DNA of 64,000 bases from an uncultured Alphaproteobacteria bacterium (lineage in GTDB: Bacteria; Pseudomonadota; Alphaproteobacteria; UBA6615), in the NCBI GenBank assembly GCA_943787445.1, contig CALSML010000017.1:146137-210136 (forward strand), read 5' to 3'. The position numbers and the translations under genes were made by a program. Under the pieces are notes generated by a model. It saw nothing but the letters and a program-made list of their open reading frames with translations, made no database searches and was not told where the DNA came from. This document shows, in pieces, positions 18,317 to 29,078 of the stretch; position 1 is the stretch's first letter; each line of letters opens with the position of its first letter.

Positions 18317-18887
18317 ATGAAAACGATCGATATCGGCCCGGACGGCATGGACGCCCACACTGTCCGGTTCAGAGCGCTGCAGCCCAAGAAAGGCAATTAC
18401 GAAAGCCTCGGCATCCCGACGGAAGCCTATGAGATGCTCACCGCCAAAACGCTTTACACGCTGCTTGCCCCGGCAGACGCCGCCGGATCCCACCAGTTCA
18501 CGGCCGCCAAAGGCCCGCCGGGGCTTTCCATCTCCATCGCCGAGTGCCCGCCCGGCGACGGTCCCGATGTTGCACGCCCATATGGAGACCCACGAAATTT
18601 TCTTCTGCCTGACCGGCAAGTTCGAGGTCAGCTGGGGGGACGATGGCGAGCATCACCTGGTGCTCGAACAGCATGACATGGTGAATGTGCCGCTCGGCGT
18701 CACCCGCGCCTTCCGCAATGTGTCAGACGAAACCGCGCTTCTCTTCGTGGTCATCCTCGGCACCAACCAGAACGATGTCGGCTATGCGGCGTCCGTCGGC
18801 GACCAGGTGGCCGCCAGATACGGCACTGACGTTCGCGACGCGCTCGAGGCGCACACCTCGATGAAGTTCAATGTCGGTGCGGACTGA
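18317..18887 (+). pseudogene. Cupin-domain protein, frameshifted
   Basis: The first frame starts MKTIDIGPDG at 18317 with an AATGGAGGAA leader and runs to SIAECPPGDGP. The cupin then continues in another frame with MLHAHMETHEIFF and CLTGKFEV, ending at 18887. One extra base near 18563 would explain the shift. The joined product of about 190 residues has the cupin motif 1 histidines and glutamate (HAHMETHE) and a later VPLGVTRAF. Either a sequencing insertion or a recent frameshift; the function of this single-domain cupin is unknown. Confidence 0.65.
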
Positions 18888-18900
18888 GCCCTGCGCGCCC

Positions 18901-19697
18901 CTACCGCGACGGTCCAGCCCCCGTCGATCGACAGGGAGGCGCCGGTGAAGGATGCCCCCGCCGGGCCGCACAGAGAACAGAACCGTCTCCGCAATATGGC
19001 CGGCTTCGACGAACCGCTTGCTGGGCTGTGACGCCAGGACAATGTCGCGAATAACCTCTTCGCGGGACATGTTGTTCACCTTCGCCTGATCATCGATCTG
19101 ACCATCCACCAGCGGCGTCTGCACAAAACCCGGGCAGATGGCGTTGCAGGTGATTCCCGTTTCCGCCACTTCCAGCGCAACCGTCTTGGTCAATCCGACA
19201 AGGCCATGCTTGGCCGCGACATAAGCCGACTTGTAAGGCGACGCCACAAGCCCGTGCGCCGAGGCGATATTGACGATTCGACCGAAATTGCGCGCCTTCA
19301 TCCCGGCCAGTGCCGCGTTGATCGTGTGGAACGAGGAGACCAGATTGATCGCAATGATCATCTCCCATTTTTCCGGCGGAAACTCATCTATCGGGGCTAC
19401 ATGCTGAATTCCGGCATTATTGACCAATATGTCCACATCACCGATCGCCGCCTGCGCCTTTGCGATCAATCCACGGGCAGCAACACCGTCAGACATGTCG
19501 GCACCGGAATAGCCCACACGCACACCATGATCGGATTCCATGGTCGCGCGGATGTTTTCGATGTCATCCGCGTCACCAAAGCCATTCAGCATGACATTGG
19601 CACCTGCGCGGGCAAGCTGACGGGCAATGCCAAGGCCGATTCCACTGGTTGAGCCGGTCACGATGGCGCCGCGGCCCGAAAGTTCAATATCACTCAT
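18901..19697 (-). pseudogene. 3-hydroxybutyrate dehydrogenase-like SDR, frameshifted near the C terminus
   Basis: The first 240 residues are a good match to D-3-hydroxybutyrate dehydrogenase: TGSTSGIG cofactor motif, LVNNAGIQHVAPID, catalytic IASAHG and YVAAKHG, and CPGFVQTPLV. At about 18973 one extra base moves the expected LCGPAGASFTGASLSIDGG into another frame. A second shift just before the TAG at 18901-18903 would restore a normal ending; without it, translation runs into the convergent cupin gene. The enzyme would interconvert 3-hydroxybutyrate and acetoacetate in PHB or ketone-body metabolism. Function in this strain depends on whether the shifts are real. Confidence 0.75.
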
Positions 19698-19757
19698 CTT
19701 CCGCTCTCCTGTATGCGGTTGCGCGTCGCCGTTCCCATGTGAATTTTCTGTGAAATC

Positions 19758-20778
19758 TCAGGCCGCTTCTTCCGAGCGGTTCAGATCGAATGCATCGGCC
19801 AGCAATTCATAGGACCGCATGCGTTTTTCAAAATCATAGGTGATGGTCAGAATGACGAGTTCGTCGATTCCGTTCTCCGCAGCAAATGCCGTCAGCTCCG
19901 CCTTCAGTGACTCCGGGTCACCGGTGAAACGGTTCGCCCGGTTGGCTTCGACAATCCGCTTTTCCTGCGCAGAGTAGTCATAGGCCAGAGCCTCTTCGGG
20001 CGAGACATAAGGCAGATGCTGCCCGAATTGTAGCTTCATCCGCCAGTAATCGCGGCTGGACGCCAGATACTCGGCTTCGTCCTTGCTGTCGGCGCAGATC
20101 ACGTACACACCGGCGCTGGTTTTCGGGGCCGCGAGAAAAGCCGAGGCCTGAAAATTGGCACGATAGTAATCAAGTATCGGGGTGATCGCCTGCGGCGTGA
20201 TGAAATGCGCGAAGGTATAGGCCAGTCCAAAATGGGCCGCATAGGCCGCACTCTGGTCGCTCGAACCCAGCAGCCAGATTTCCGGCATCTCGGAAATCGT
20301 GGGCGTTGCCCGTACCGCCTTGAAAGGCTCACTGGCCGGCGTGTCATCTGACAGAAACGCCATCATGTCAGCGATCTTCGTGGGAAAATACTCGATGCCG
20401 ATCTCGTTACCATAGGCCAGAGCCGCGGCCGTCAGGCCATCGCTGCCCGGGGCACGCCCGATCCCGAGATCAATCCGTCCCGGATAGAGGTTTTCCAGAC
20501 AGCTTGAAATTCTCCGCGACCTTGAGCGGCGAGTAGTGACTGAGCATCACGCCGCCGGACCCGACACGAATTCGGTCCGTTGCAGCAGCCACCCGGGCCA
20601 CCAGAATCTCCGGTGAAGACCCGGCAAATCCAGCCGTGCCGTGGTGCTCGGCCAGCCAGTAGCGATTGTAGCCAAGACGCTCTGCCGCCTGGGCCAATGC
20701 AATCGTTTCCGCCAGCGCCTCGCGCGGATTGCCTCCGGCGCGCACGGGAGATTGATCAAGAACAGAGAGTTTTACCAT
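19758..20778 (-). pseudogene. LLM-class flavin-dependent (luciferase-like) oxidoreductase, frameshifted
   Basis: The N-terminal frame (20778 downwards) begins VKLSVLDQSPVRAGG and includes WLAEHHGTAGFAGSSPEI and VGSGGVMLSHYSPLKVAE. Near 20500 a single extra base disrupts the frame, and the rest (ENLYPGRIDLGIGRAPGSD, then MPEIWLLGSSDQSA) follows in another frame down to 19758. Joined, it is a full-length flavin-dependent oxidoreductase of about 340 residues, similar to the MsnO8/YwcH group. Substrate unknown. Confidence 0.78.
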
Positions 20779-20826
20779 CGCGGGTTTTCTAGCATGTCTC
20801 GGGGGCGGCGCAATATCCGGCGAAAC

Positions 20827-21711
20827 TTACGAGTGGAACTTGTGTCCCGGATGCAGAAACACAGTGGCCAGAATACCGGCCGTCACGATGGCGGCACCGA
20901 CAATGTTCAGAAAACTCGGCACCTCTCCCAGTGTCGGGATCGCAACAAACAGAGCCAGTGCCGGTGCGCCGGACATGATCGCTGCCTGACGCATCGGCCC
21001 GATGGTCATGACCGAATAGGCGTGACCGAGAATACAAAGAAACGCGCCAAACACGCCATGGACCACAACCTGCAAGGCGATATCCGCAACCGGGGCCGTC
21101 CAGAGCCCGGAAGGCAGAAACAGCAGCCAGATCGGCACATAGACAACGGCATTTCCGATCAGCAACGCCGCGAGTGATTGAACAACATTCAGACGCCAGG
21201 CCCGCATACCCGCATACCAGATAGCCGCCGAAACCGATGCGGCCAGAAACAGAAGGTGACCACGCCATTGCCCCGGTACATTTCCGGCGACAGCGTCCCA
21301 GCCAACAGCAACAACTCCCACAATGATGGCAACAATGCCGACCCACTGCCAGCGTCCGGGCCGGTCCCCGATCCAGGCCCAGGTGACGAGCGCGGCAAAC
21401 ACCGGCAGCGCCCCGTTCATCAAAACGGCCGCATGGCCCACCGGGGCAAAGATCATTCCGGAAAAAATAAGCAAGACAAAGGGCGCGCCACCGAAAAACG
21501 AAACCACCGCATGGGCGCGCAGATCAACGCCCCATGGATAGGCGCGAATCAGAAAGGGAGCCGCGCAAATCGCGGCCACACCCATCCGTAATCCAGCCAG
21601 ATCGAATACTGTCAGCGCATCCGTCGTGGCCCCCAGTCGTCCAGCCAGCAACATGGCGACAAAACACAAAACCGTACCCACGCCCGCGGCAATCCCACCC
21701 CAATCCTTCAT
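20827..21711 (-). CDS. EamA/DMT-family transporter
   Basis: A 294-residue protein with about ten membrane segments and two EamA repeats, from the glycine-rich GGIAAGVGTVLCFVAML at the N terminus to VGAAIVTAGILATVFL at the C terminus. A second DMT-family transporter after the one at 2403; the two are not close in sequence. Cargo unknown. It is followed by the frameshifted LLM oxidoreductase and is divergent from selA. Confidence 0.85.
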   Translation of the reverse strand: MKDWGGIAAGVGTVLCFVAMLLAGRLGATTDALTVFDLAGLRMGVAAICAAPFLIRAYPWGVDLRAHAVVSFFGGAPFVLLIFSGMIFAPVGHAAVLMNGALPVFAALVTWAWIGDRPGRWQWVGIVAIIVGVVAVGWDAVAGNVPGQWRGHLLFLAASVSAAIWYAGMRAWRLNVVQSLAALLIGNAVVYVPIWLLFLPSGLWTAPVADIALQVVVHGVFGAFLCILGHAYSVMTIGPMRQAAIMSGAPALALFVAIPTLGEVPSFLNIVGAAIVTAGILATVFLHPGHKFHS

Positions 21712-21894
21712 CGCGCCCGCCTAAAACCGAAAGGGCGTGTGATGCGTGCGATCCGATTTCGCTCCGGAACAGCCAAAGCTGCAGTCCGCAGACTGGAAAA
21801 AACACGTAAGCATGACCATCCGTCTCAAATATGATGAACCCAAATCACTATATCAGCCTTGATCGAAGTTGCGCGCCGCTCAACAATCCCGATC

Positions 21895-23301
21895 ATGTCA
21901 GACACGCGCCCAGATTTTTCAACGATCCCGTCTCTTGATCGGATTCTGAAAACCCCCGAAGCCGCGGCACTCGTGGAAACATCCGGACATGAACCTACTG
22001 TGGTTGTTTTGCGGGGCCTGCTCAACGAAGCCCGCGCTGCAATGGCCGACGGCAAATCCATTGATGTCAGCGAAAGCGCGATCACGCAAAGCGCCGCCAT
22101 CCGGTTGGCGCAGGCCGCCGCCCCTTCTCTCAAACGGGTCTTCAATCTGACAGGAACCGTGCTGCACACCAATCTGGGGCGCGCGCCCCTGGCCGAGGAC
22201 GCCATTTCGGCAATGGCCGATGCTGCGCGCGGCGCCAGCAATCTGGAATTTGATCTGGCCACCGGCAAACGTGGAGACCGGGATGTCCATGTCGAGGAAC
22301 TGCTTTGTGAACTGACCGGCGCTGAAGCCGCCACGGTCGTCAACAACAATGCCGGCGCTGTCCTGCTTCTGCTCAACGCACTGGCCCTGCGCAAGGAAGT
22401 ACCCGTATCACGCGGCGAACTGGTGGAGATCGGGGGCGCGTTCCGGATTCCGGACATCATGTCGCGGGCGGGCGCAAAACTGGTTGAGGTGGGCACCACC
22501 AACCGCACCCATGCCGCGGACTTTGAAAACGCGCTCGGTGAACGTACCGGCCTGATCATGAAGGTCCACACCTCGAACTACATGGTGCAGGGTTTCACAG
22601 CGAGTGTTCCCGAGGACATACTGGCCGAAATCGCACATGGCGGTGATGTCCCATTTGCCGTTGACCTGGGCGCGGGCGCGCTGGTCGATCTCGAACGCTG
22701 GGGCCTGCCTCACGAACCAACACCTCGCGAGACTCTTGCCGCCGGCGCAGACATCATCACCTTTTCCGGCGACAAGCTCCTTGGGGGGCCGCAGGCCGGA
22801 TTGATCGTGGGCCGCAGAGACCTGATCGCCCGGCTCAAAAAAAACCCGCTCAAACGCGCGCTGCGCTGCGACAAGGCGACTCTTGCCGCTCTGGCCGCCA
22901 CACTGAAGCTCTACCGAGACCCCGATCGACTCGCTGCGCGCCTGCCAACCCTGGGCCGGCTTGCCCGAACGGCGGCTGAAATCCGCCGTGATGCCGAGGC
23001 CCTCCGAGGCGATATCGTTGAATTTCTCAGTGCGGACTTCACAATTATGGTCGCTGATTGTGCCGGCCAGATCGGATCCGGCGCATTGCCTGTTGAAACC
23101 CTCGAAAGCGCAGCCCTCACCATCACACCGAATGCAACACGCGGGCGCGGCGCAGCACTCAAACGGCTGGCAGCGCGTTTTCGTGCTTTACCCATCCCGG
23201 TGATCGGCCGGGTGCAAGATGATGCGCTCTGGCTTGACCTGCGCTGCCTGGATGACATTGACGGTTTTCGTGCTCAACTCCGCAATGGAGCCGACCAATG
23301 A
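21895..23301 (+). CDS. selA: L-seryl-tRNA(Sec) selenium transferase
   Basis: A 468-residue PLP enzyme that converts seryl-tRNA(Sec) to selenocysteyl-tRNA(Sec) using selenophosphate. Hallmarks: [16 protein letters not shown] near residue 85, [15 protein letters not shown], and the PLP-lysine segment [13 protein letters not shown] near residue 294, the position of the lysine in E. coli SelA. The ATG at 21895 (MSDTRPDF) is preferred over a TTG twelve codons upstream. The stop overlaps the selB start (ATGA), so selA and selB are co-translated. SelD and tRNA-Sec are encoded about 21-23 kb away in this window. Confidence 0.97.
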   Translation: MSDTRPDFSTIPSLDRILKTPEAAALVETSGHEPTVVVLRGLLNEARAAMADGKSIDVSESAITQSAAIRLAQAAAPSLKRVFNLTGTVLHTNLGRAPLAEDAISAMADAARGASNLEFDLATGKRGDRDVHVEELLCELTGAEAATVVNNNAGAVLLLLNALALRKEVPVSRGELVEIGGAFRIPDIMSRAGAKLVEVGTTNRTHAADFENALGERTGLIMKVHTSNYMVQGFTASVPEDILAEIAHGGDVPFAVDLGAGALVDLERWGLPHEPTPRETLAAGADIITFSGDKLLGGPQAGLIVGRRDLIARLKKNPLKRALRCDKATLAALAATLKLYRDPDRLAARLPTLGRLARTAAEIRRDAEALRGDIVEFLSADFTIMVADCAGQIGSGALPVETLESAALTITPNATRGRGAALKRLAARFRALPIPVIGRVQDDALWLDLRCLDDIDGFRAQLRNGADQ

Positions 23302-25220
23302 TCATCGCAACGGCCGGACATATCGACCACGGGAAAACCCTGCTCGTGAAGGCCCTGACCGGAACCGATGCGGATCGCCTGCCGGAAGAGAAAAAGCGTG
23401 GCATGACCCTCGATCTGGGCTTTGCATATACAAGTCTCGAAGATAGAACACGGCTCGGATTCATCGATGTGCCGGGCCATGAACGCCTCGTTCACAACAT
23501 GCTGGCTGGCGTCACCGGCATCGACTGCGCCCTGCTGGTCGTGGCAGCCGATGATGGCCCCATGCCCCAGACCCGCGAACATCTGGCGATTCTCAACCTG
23601 CTCGGAGTCTCCCAGGGGCTGGTTGCCCTGACCAAGATTGATCGCGTGCCCGAAGAACGGGTGCAACAGGTTCAGGACGAAATCGAATTGCTGCTCGTGG
23701 ACACGACGCTTTCCGGAACGCCCGTTTTCCCCGTCTCCGCAGTGACCAACACCGGTATCGACGAACTGTCCCGACAGATATCCACCCTCTCCCGTGACAT
23801 CGATGCCAAATCGGAAAACGGAAACTTTCGTCTGGGCATCGATCGCATGTTCACAGTGGCCGGTGCCGGACTGGTCGTGACCGGAACGGCATTTGCAGGT
23901 CAGGTCACCCGGGAAGACCGACTCTGGATCGCCGGATTCGACACACAGGCCCGCGTGCGCGGCATTCATGCCAACAACGCGGAAAGCGAAACCGGCCGCG
24001 CGGGAGACCGATTGGCGATCAATCTTGCCGGTATCGACCGGGATGACATCGCCCGCGGAGACTGGCTGGTCGCCGATCCGGCGCTGGGTCTTTACAAAAA
24101 ACTGGATGTCAATCTGCGGGTCGTTGCCGATGCACGACGTCCCCTTCGCCACTGGACTCCCATTCACGTGCATGTCGGCGCAAAGAATGTCACGGGACGG
24201 GTCGCCGTTCTCGGTGCCGAAGCCATAGAGCCCGGACAGAGCGGTCTCGCGCAGTTGGTTCTAGATCAAGCTCTGGGGGCTTGTGCCAATGACCGCTTCG
24301 TCATCCGGGACCAATCAGCCCAGACCACGCTGGGTGGTGGTCATGTGGTTGATCTGTTTCCACCCCGGCGCGGACGCGCACGTACCGACCGGCTCGCGAT
24401 GCTCAACGCCCTCGACACGCCAGATCACGAAGCCGCACTCCGGGCAACACTCGACCTTTCTGAAACTGGTGTTTCTCTCGACGCATTCCTGGCAACCCGA
24501 AACCTGACCACGCCCGAAGCGCAGAGCGTTATCGCCGGTTCGGGGGCGGTTGTTGCCGGGGATGGTGCAGGTCGTCTGGCTCTTTCACCAGCCGCCTGGG
24601 ATTCACGCCGCGTGGAATTTCTGACAGCGCTGGACAGCTTTCACAAATCCAATCCTGACCGGCTGGGCCCGGCCTCGGCGCAGCTGCGGCGTAGTCTCGG
24701 CCGCTATGTGCCCGAAGCACTTTTTGACAGGCTTGTGGCCGCACTCATTGCTGACGGTACGATCAACAGTGACGGAATGTTACTGCATCGCCCCGAACAC
24801 CAGCCCGGCCTGACCGGGGATGATGCAAAACACTGGCGCCTTCTGCTTCCCATCCTCGAAGAAACCCCCGAAGCGCCTCCGGTCGTCCACGATCTGGCCA
24901 GTACGACAGGACTGACCGTTGGCGCTGTCATGAAGACACTTCGTCAGGCCGTGCGCATGGGAATGGCCGTACAGATCGCCGGCAACAGGTTCTTCACACC
25001 CCGTGCGCTGCGCACCCATGCAGAAGTCTTTGAAAGCATGATCACCGCCGATGGAGAGGTGGGTGTGTCGGATTTTCGCAAGGCCGCAGGGATCGGACGA
25101 AATCTTGCCGTCGAGGTCCTGGAATATTTCGATCGAATCAAACTCTCCCAGCGCGACGGAAACATCCGCCGACAGATCAAGACCGTGGGAGAGGTCTTTG
25201 GGTCGACCTCGGCTTCCTAG
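23298..25220 (+). CDS. selB: Selenocysteine-specific translation elongation factor
   Basis: A 640-residue GTPase that brings Sec-tRNA to UGA codons followed by a SECIS hairpin. The N-terminal EF-Tu-like domain shows AGHIDHGKT (P-loop), DVPGHE near residue 57 and TKID near residue 112. Barrel domains include [15 protein letters not shown]. The C-terminal winged-helix repeats bind the SECIS and end [22 protein letters not shown]. Length is close to E. coli SelB (614). It overlaps selA by four bases, and its stop overlaps the stop of the convergent BON-protein gene. Confidence 0.97.
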   Translation: MIIATAGHIDHGKTLLVKALTGTDADRLPEEKKRGMTLDLGFAYTSLEDRTRLGFIDVPGHERLVHNMLAGVTGIDCALLVVAADDGPMPQTREHLAILNLLGVSQGLVALTKIDRVPEERVQQVQDEIELLLVDTTLSGTPVFPVSAVTNTGIDELSRQISTLSRDIDAKSENGNFRLGIDRMFTVAGAGLVVTGTAFAGQVTREDRLWIAGFDTQARVRGIHANNAESETGRAGDRLAINLAGIDRDDIARGDWLVADPALGLYKKLDVNLRVVADARRPLRHWTPIHVHVGAKNVTGRVAVLGAEAIEPGQSGLAQLVLDQALGACANDRFVIRDQSAQTTLGGGHVVDLFPPRRGRARTDRLAMLNALDTPDHEAALRATLDLSETGVSLDAFLATRNLTTPEAQSVIAGSGAVVAGDGAGRLALSPAAWDSRRVEFLTALDSFHKSNPDRLGPASAQLRRSLGRYVPEALFDRLVAALIADGTINSDGMLLHRPEHQPGLTGDDAKHWRLLLPILEETPEAPPVVHDLASTTGLTVGAVMKTLRQAVRMGMAVQIAGNRFFTPRALRTHAEVFESMITADGEVGVSDFRKAAGIGRNLAVEVLEYFDRIKLSQRDGNIRRQIKTVGEVFGSTSAS

Positions 25221-25825
25221 GGCCGCACAAACGCGTAATTGACCACCTGTTTCACACCATTGGTGCGCGCCACCGTGTCCACGGCCTTGTCGAGTTCGGT
25301 CTGCGAACGCGCCCGACCCATCAGGTAAACAACGCCAAGCGGATCAACAGCCGTGCGAAAATTCACATCCGCCACCCCGCGGGTCGAAACCATTTCCACA
25401 TCGACTTTGGTTTCAAGGACGAGCACATCATCCCAGGCGAGAATGTCGGTGCGCCGCTTGCGTTCCTCGTCGCTCATAACCACCGCATGCCAGTGAAGTT
25501 CCTTCAATCCCCGCACCTGCTGAACCTGTTCCTTGAACTTGTCGTGGGTTTCCTGGTCAGCAAAGATTCCGGTGATCAGTAATTTTTGCTCGTAAATTTC
25601 CGTCGAGGCCTTGTTCGTCGTGAGTTCGGCCATGATCGAGTTCACATCAATGACAATCCGGTTGTCCTTGGCGATGTTGTCGGTGCTCCGCGCTTCGATG
25701 GCGCGGTCAATCAGCGTCTTTGGTGCCTTGAGAATATCGCCGAGCTGGGCTCCGGCCATGGTTGGTGAGAGAACGAGCGCGGGGGCTGCCAAAAGCGCCG
25801 CTGCCGTGGCTTTCTGGAGTCGCAT
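25217..25825 (-). CDS. BON-domain exported protein
   Basis: About 202 residues. The protein starts MRLQKATAAALLAAPALVL and has an Ala-rich signal peptide ending TMAGAQ. Two BON-type repeats follow, including ITGIFADQETHDKFKEQV and the C-terminal VYLMGRARSQTELDKAVD, ending NGVKQVVNYAFV. BON proteins of this kind sit in the periplasm or at the outer membrane and are tied to envelope stability or osmotic shock. The ATG at 25825 has an AAAGGAATT ribosome-binding site; an open frame further upstream lacks one. Confidence 0.85.
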   Translation of the reverse strand: MRLQKATAAALLAAPALVLSPTMAGAQLGDILKAPKTLIDRAIEARSTDNIAKDNRIVIDVNSIMAELTTNKASTEIYEQKLLITGIFADQETHDKFKEQVQQVRGLKELHWHAVVMSDEERKRRTDILAWDDVLVLETKVDVEMVSTRGVADVNFRTAVDPLGVVYLMGRARSQTELDKAVDTVARTNGVKQVVNYAFVRP

Positions 25826-26052
25826 GAGAATTCCTTTCGAACTTCTGTTGCGCAATCCCACCATGTGTCGTCTCCTGATTTTCAATGGCCCCATTAATTG
25901 ACCGGACGGTCATTCCGTACCGCGCGCCCCGCGAACGGGTCAACGCTGCGTCGCACGACCCAGCCCATCCGGATCAGACATCTTTTGTATAAGCGCCAAT
26001 TGTGGCCTTGATGGGGTCATTCGCGTCCGGAATCGCGGTCGGATACGACCCG

Positions 26053-26859
26053 CTAGGCGCGCCCGGGTCGACGTGTCCAGTCAAACAAATGACGGTGCGC
26101 CGCGTCCACCCGCAACAATTCCTGATCCTCGATCACCAGCGCATTCTGCTGGCCAAAATTGACCACATCACGGAACCAGGGTCGCTGATTAGGTGTTATA
26201 GAAAACCGGTCCCGGGGCAGCGGATTTGTTTGCTGTGCCGTAGTGCCAGACCCGAGCATTGAACAGGATCGCATCACCAACCGGTACTTCCGGAAAGACC
26301 GGATCCAGTGCCGAGGGGTCTTCCAGTATCGATTTGTGCGTGCCCGGATAGAACGCCGTGGTGCGGTTTTAGCATTCATGTCGACGAGCGGCACCACGAA
26401 GGTCAGACAATAGGGAGGCACCTGCACGCCAAGGTCGTCCTCGCCAAACAATAACGGCATGCCGATATGGAATTCCTGATCCATCGCCTCAGGCAGGGAT
26501 GTCACGGCCACCACACTGCCAAGAATAACATCCTGCCCCAGCAAAGCGTTGATCACGGGCTGCACGATGGGATTGGCGTAGACCGCTGGATCATTGACCG
26601 GGCCGGACACCGCGATCGAGATCATGTTGCGCTTATCACCTACATGGAGCGCATCAGGATATTCCTAATCGCGATGATAAACGTCATACCGCTTTACATA
26701 TTTGGCATGAAGGACGGCCAATTGATCGGGTGCAATGACCTGTTCAAAGATCATCACGCCGGCGGCGTTGAATCGCTCCACGGCAAGCCCGACCACCATA
26801 TCCGGGAGCGGGTTTCCCGGTGAGGTCTTGATCCGGGGGATTTCAGGCGCTGCGCTCAT
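26053..26859 (-). pseudogene. Phytanoyl-CoA dioxygenase (PhyH) family gene, decayed
   Basis: Three lesions interrupt a recognisable PhyH-type Fe(II)/2-oxoglutarate oxygenase. The N terminus (MSAAPEIPRIKTSPG at 26859) meets an in-frame TAG at 26665-26667. The same frame resumes with MISIAVSGPVND and LTFVVPLVDMN. A shift near 26365 moves HKSILEDPSALDP and AILFNARVWHYGTANKS to another frame, and a second shift near 26187 returns to RPWFRDVVNFGQQNALV and the normal end. Expected full length is about 268 residues. Multiple hits make it more likely a true pseudogene than a single sequencing error. Confidence 0.75.
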
Positions 26860-26947
26860 GCTTCGAGATCAATCCAGAGGTTTGCTTGCGCCGACTAGAC
26901 TAACATCGGACACTCCTGTCACCCATCGAACAATCACAGGCGCCACA

Positions 26948-27826
26948 ATGCAACGACAGACCATTGGTGACATAGCCGTTCTCTCTGTTCTCGAAGATAC
27001 CGGCCCCTATATCTCGCCGGGCGAGATGTTCCCAGACTCCACGCCCGAAGCCGTGGCCGCGCAGATGGACTGGATGGCCCCCACCCATTTTGACAGCACC
27101 TCGGGTCAGTTGATCATGGCCTTCCAGAGCTTCGTGATGCAAACGCCCCAGCACACGATTCTGATCGATAGTTGCGTCGGCGAGGACAAGGAACGCCTCA
27201 ACCCGGAATTCCACATGAAAAAATGGCCCTGGATGGCCAATCTCAAGGCACTGGGCCTTACCCCGGTGGATATTGACATTGTCATGTGCACCCATCTGCA
27301 CCCGGATCATGTGGGCTGGAACACCCAATTGCGCGACGGGCGCTGGGTGCCCACATTTCCGAATGCAAAGTATGTTTTCGCACGGGAGGAATACCACCAC
27401 TGGGAACAGGAGAGCGCTCAGGGGTCCGAGCGTATCGGGCTGACCTTCATCGATTCCGTTCTGCCGGTGATGGAGGCCGGACAGGCAATTCTGGTGGACC
27501 ACGATCACGAGATCGAAAAGGGCATCTGGTTGGAACCGACCCCGGGGCATTCACCCGGCCACGTGATCGTGAATGTGGAATCAAAGGGCGAGCGCGGGGC
27601 GTTTATCGGCGATCTGATGCACCACCCGATTCAGGTACCCCATGCCGAATGGAGCACCTGCTATTGCTGGGACATGGAGATGTCCTCCGCAAGCCGCACC
27701 AAATTTGTCGACACCCACACCGATGCCGGGACACTCGTCCTGCCCGCCCATTTCGCGGGCAGCACAGCCGGACGTATCACCGGCAAGAGCGGCAAGCCCT
27801 CCTTCACGTTTGAAACCAACGGATGA
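26948..27826 (+). CDS. MBL-fold metallohydrolase
   Basis: A 292-residue metallo-beta-lactamase-fold protein. The zinc motif THLHPDHVGWN lies near residue 119. Later ligands are in PTPGHSPGHV and FIGDLMHH, and the final histidine is in LVLPAHFAG. The family includes lactonases, thioesterases and sulfatase-like hydrolases; the exact reaction is unknown. Start taken at MQRQTIGD, matching family N termini. It begins an apparent three-gene operon with the GlcG-like gene (13-base gap) and the bicupin gene. Confidence 0.85.
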   Translation: MQRQTIGDIAVLSVLEDTGPYISPGEMFPDSTPEAVAAQMDWMAPTHFDSTSGQLIMAFQSFVMQTPQHTILIDSCVGEDKERLNPEFHMKKWPWMANLKALGLTPVDIDIVMCTHLHPDHVGWNTQLRDGRWVPTFPNAKYVFAREEYHHWEQESAQGSERIGLTFIDSVLPVMEAGQAILVDHDHEIEKGIWLEPTPGHSPGHVIVNVESKGERGAFIGDLMHHPIQVPHAEWSTCYCWDMEMSSASRTKFVDTHTDAGTLVLPAHFAGSTAGRITGKSGKPSFTFETNG

Positions 27827-27839
27827 TCGGGAGAACGCG

Positions 27840-28262
27840 ATGAGCCAGGTCTCACTCAAACAGGCACAGACCATTATCGATGTGGCGTTATCTCATGGCC
27901 GCAAAACCGATTGCCTGCCCCTGGGCGTCGCAATTCTTGACCCCGGCGGTCATCTGCTCGCCTTTGCTCGTGAGGACGGGACCAGCTTCCTGCGACCGCA
28001 AATTTCCCAGGCAAAAGCCTGGGGTGCGCTGGGGATGGGCATGGGCAGCCGGGCGCTGGTCGAACGTCCGGACCGGTTTATTCTCACGCTCAATGCGGCG
28101 ACAGACGGAAAGGTCCTCAATGCGCCCGGTGGCGTGCTGATCCGCAACGAGGCGGGCGAAATTCTGGGCGCCGTCGGTGTGACCGGTGATATATCTGACC
28201 GGGATGAGGCTTGCGCCATCGCTGGCATAGAAGCGGTCGGCCTTGTTGCCGACGCAGGTTAA
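27840..28262 (+). CDS. GlcG/HbpS-like heme-binding-family protein (DUF336)
   Basis: A 140-residue protein with the GlcG/HbpS outline: SLKQAQTIIDVALSHGRK, then AILDPGGHLLAFAREDG, KAWGALGMGMGSR, and the C-terminal GAVGVTGDISDRDEACAIAGIEAV. Members of this family bind small ligands or heme and are frequent neighbours of catabolic operons; their biochemical role is often unknown. The start follows a GGGAGAACGCG leader. Confidence 0.85.
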   Translation: MSQVSLKQAQTIIDVALSHGRKTDCLPLGVAILDPGGHLLAFAREDGTSFLRPQISQAKAWGALGMGMGSRALVERPDRFILTLNAATDGKVLNAPGGVLIRNEAGEILGAVGVTGDISDRDEACAIAGIEAVGLVADAG

Positions 28263-28272
28263 GAGGGTAGTT

Positions 28273-29037
28273 ATGAGCATTTCAATCATTCACACATACG
28301 ACGTAGACATCGAGCGCATGCAGGAGCGTGACGGCTGGGCCATTTCGGAGTTCCGGCTGCCCATCACCGGTGAAACCGGAAGTCGAACAACCGTCTTCCA
28401 TTCCATCTTCCGGCCCGGCTCGACCCACGCCAAACATCTGCACACGGTCAGCGATGAAATCGCGGTCTATCTGTCGGGCAACGGCGTGGTCGGTCAGGGT
28501 GACAGCCGCGAAGTGGTTTCCACGGGACATTGTCGCCTCATGCCGAAGGGATCGGAACATTTCTTCTTCAACGAGACGAAGGACGAAGATGCGCGCGTGA
28601 TCGGCTTTTATATGAACGCTTCCGATGTGGCCGGCACCGGCTACAAATTCTGCGGGAACGCGACCGAAGAAGACCTCAATATGCCGCGCGACGGCCTGAA
28701 TGACGGTATTCTTGTGCGTCTCGAAGACTCACCTGCCCCCGAAGGCGAAATCCCGTCTGCATGGCAGAATGCGACATTGCGGGCCCCGATCGGCGCCCAC
28801 AATGGAAGTGACCATGCCCTGGTGCATGCCACACTGCCTCCCGGCACCGCCATCGACACCCACAGCCTGAGTCAGGCAGAGGCAATTTACTATGTGGAGA
28901 CGGGTGAAGGAGAGGCCGCTGACGACTCACATGAGGAAGCGATACGTCCCGAGAGCTTCGTCTTCGTTCCCAAGGGGACAGGCCCACGCAATCCGAAACA
29001 CCGGGATCCGAGCCCATGGAACTTTATGTGGTGTTGA
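28273..29037 (+). CDS. Double-cupin protein
   Basis: A 254-residue bicupin. The first cupin has HAKHLHTVSDEIAVYL (metal-binding HxH and E) and LMPKGSEHFFFN. The second has ATLPPGTAIDTHSLSQAEAIYYVETGEG and VFVPKGTGPRNPKH. Only the first domain shows the full histidine set, so catalysis, if any, is probably there. It is third in the operon with the MBL-fold and GlcG-like genes (ten-base gap with GAGGGTAGTT leader). Possible roles are a dioxygenase or an isomerase for an unidentified compound. Confidence 0.8.
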   Translation: MSISIIHTYDVDIERMQERDGWAISEFRLPITGETGSRTTVFHSIFRPGSTHAKHLHTVSDEIAVYLSGNGVVGQGDSREVVSTGHCRLMPKGSEHFFFNETKDEDARVIGFYMNASDVAGTGYKFCGNATEEDLNMPRDGLNDGILVRLEDSPAPEGEIPSAWQNATLRAPIGAHNGSDHALVHATLPPGTAIDTHSLSQAEAIYYVETGEGEAADDSHEEAIRPESFVFVPKGTGPRNPKHRDPSPWNFMWC

Positions 29038-29078
29038 CGGGCGCCAGAAGTCTTTCGGCAGCCGCGTGACCGCGCGAA

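Noticed and set aside
26665-26667. In-frame TAG in the PhyH gene as pyrrolysine
   Set aside because: The gene has two further frameshifts, and no Pyl biosynthesis genes were seen in the window.
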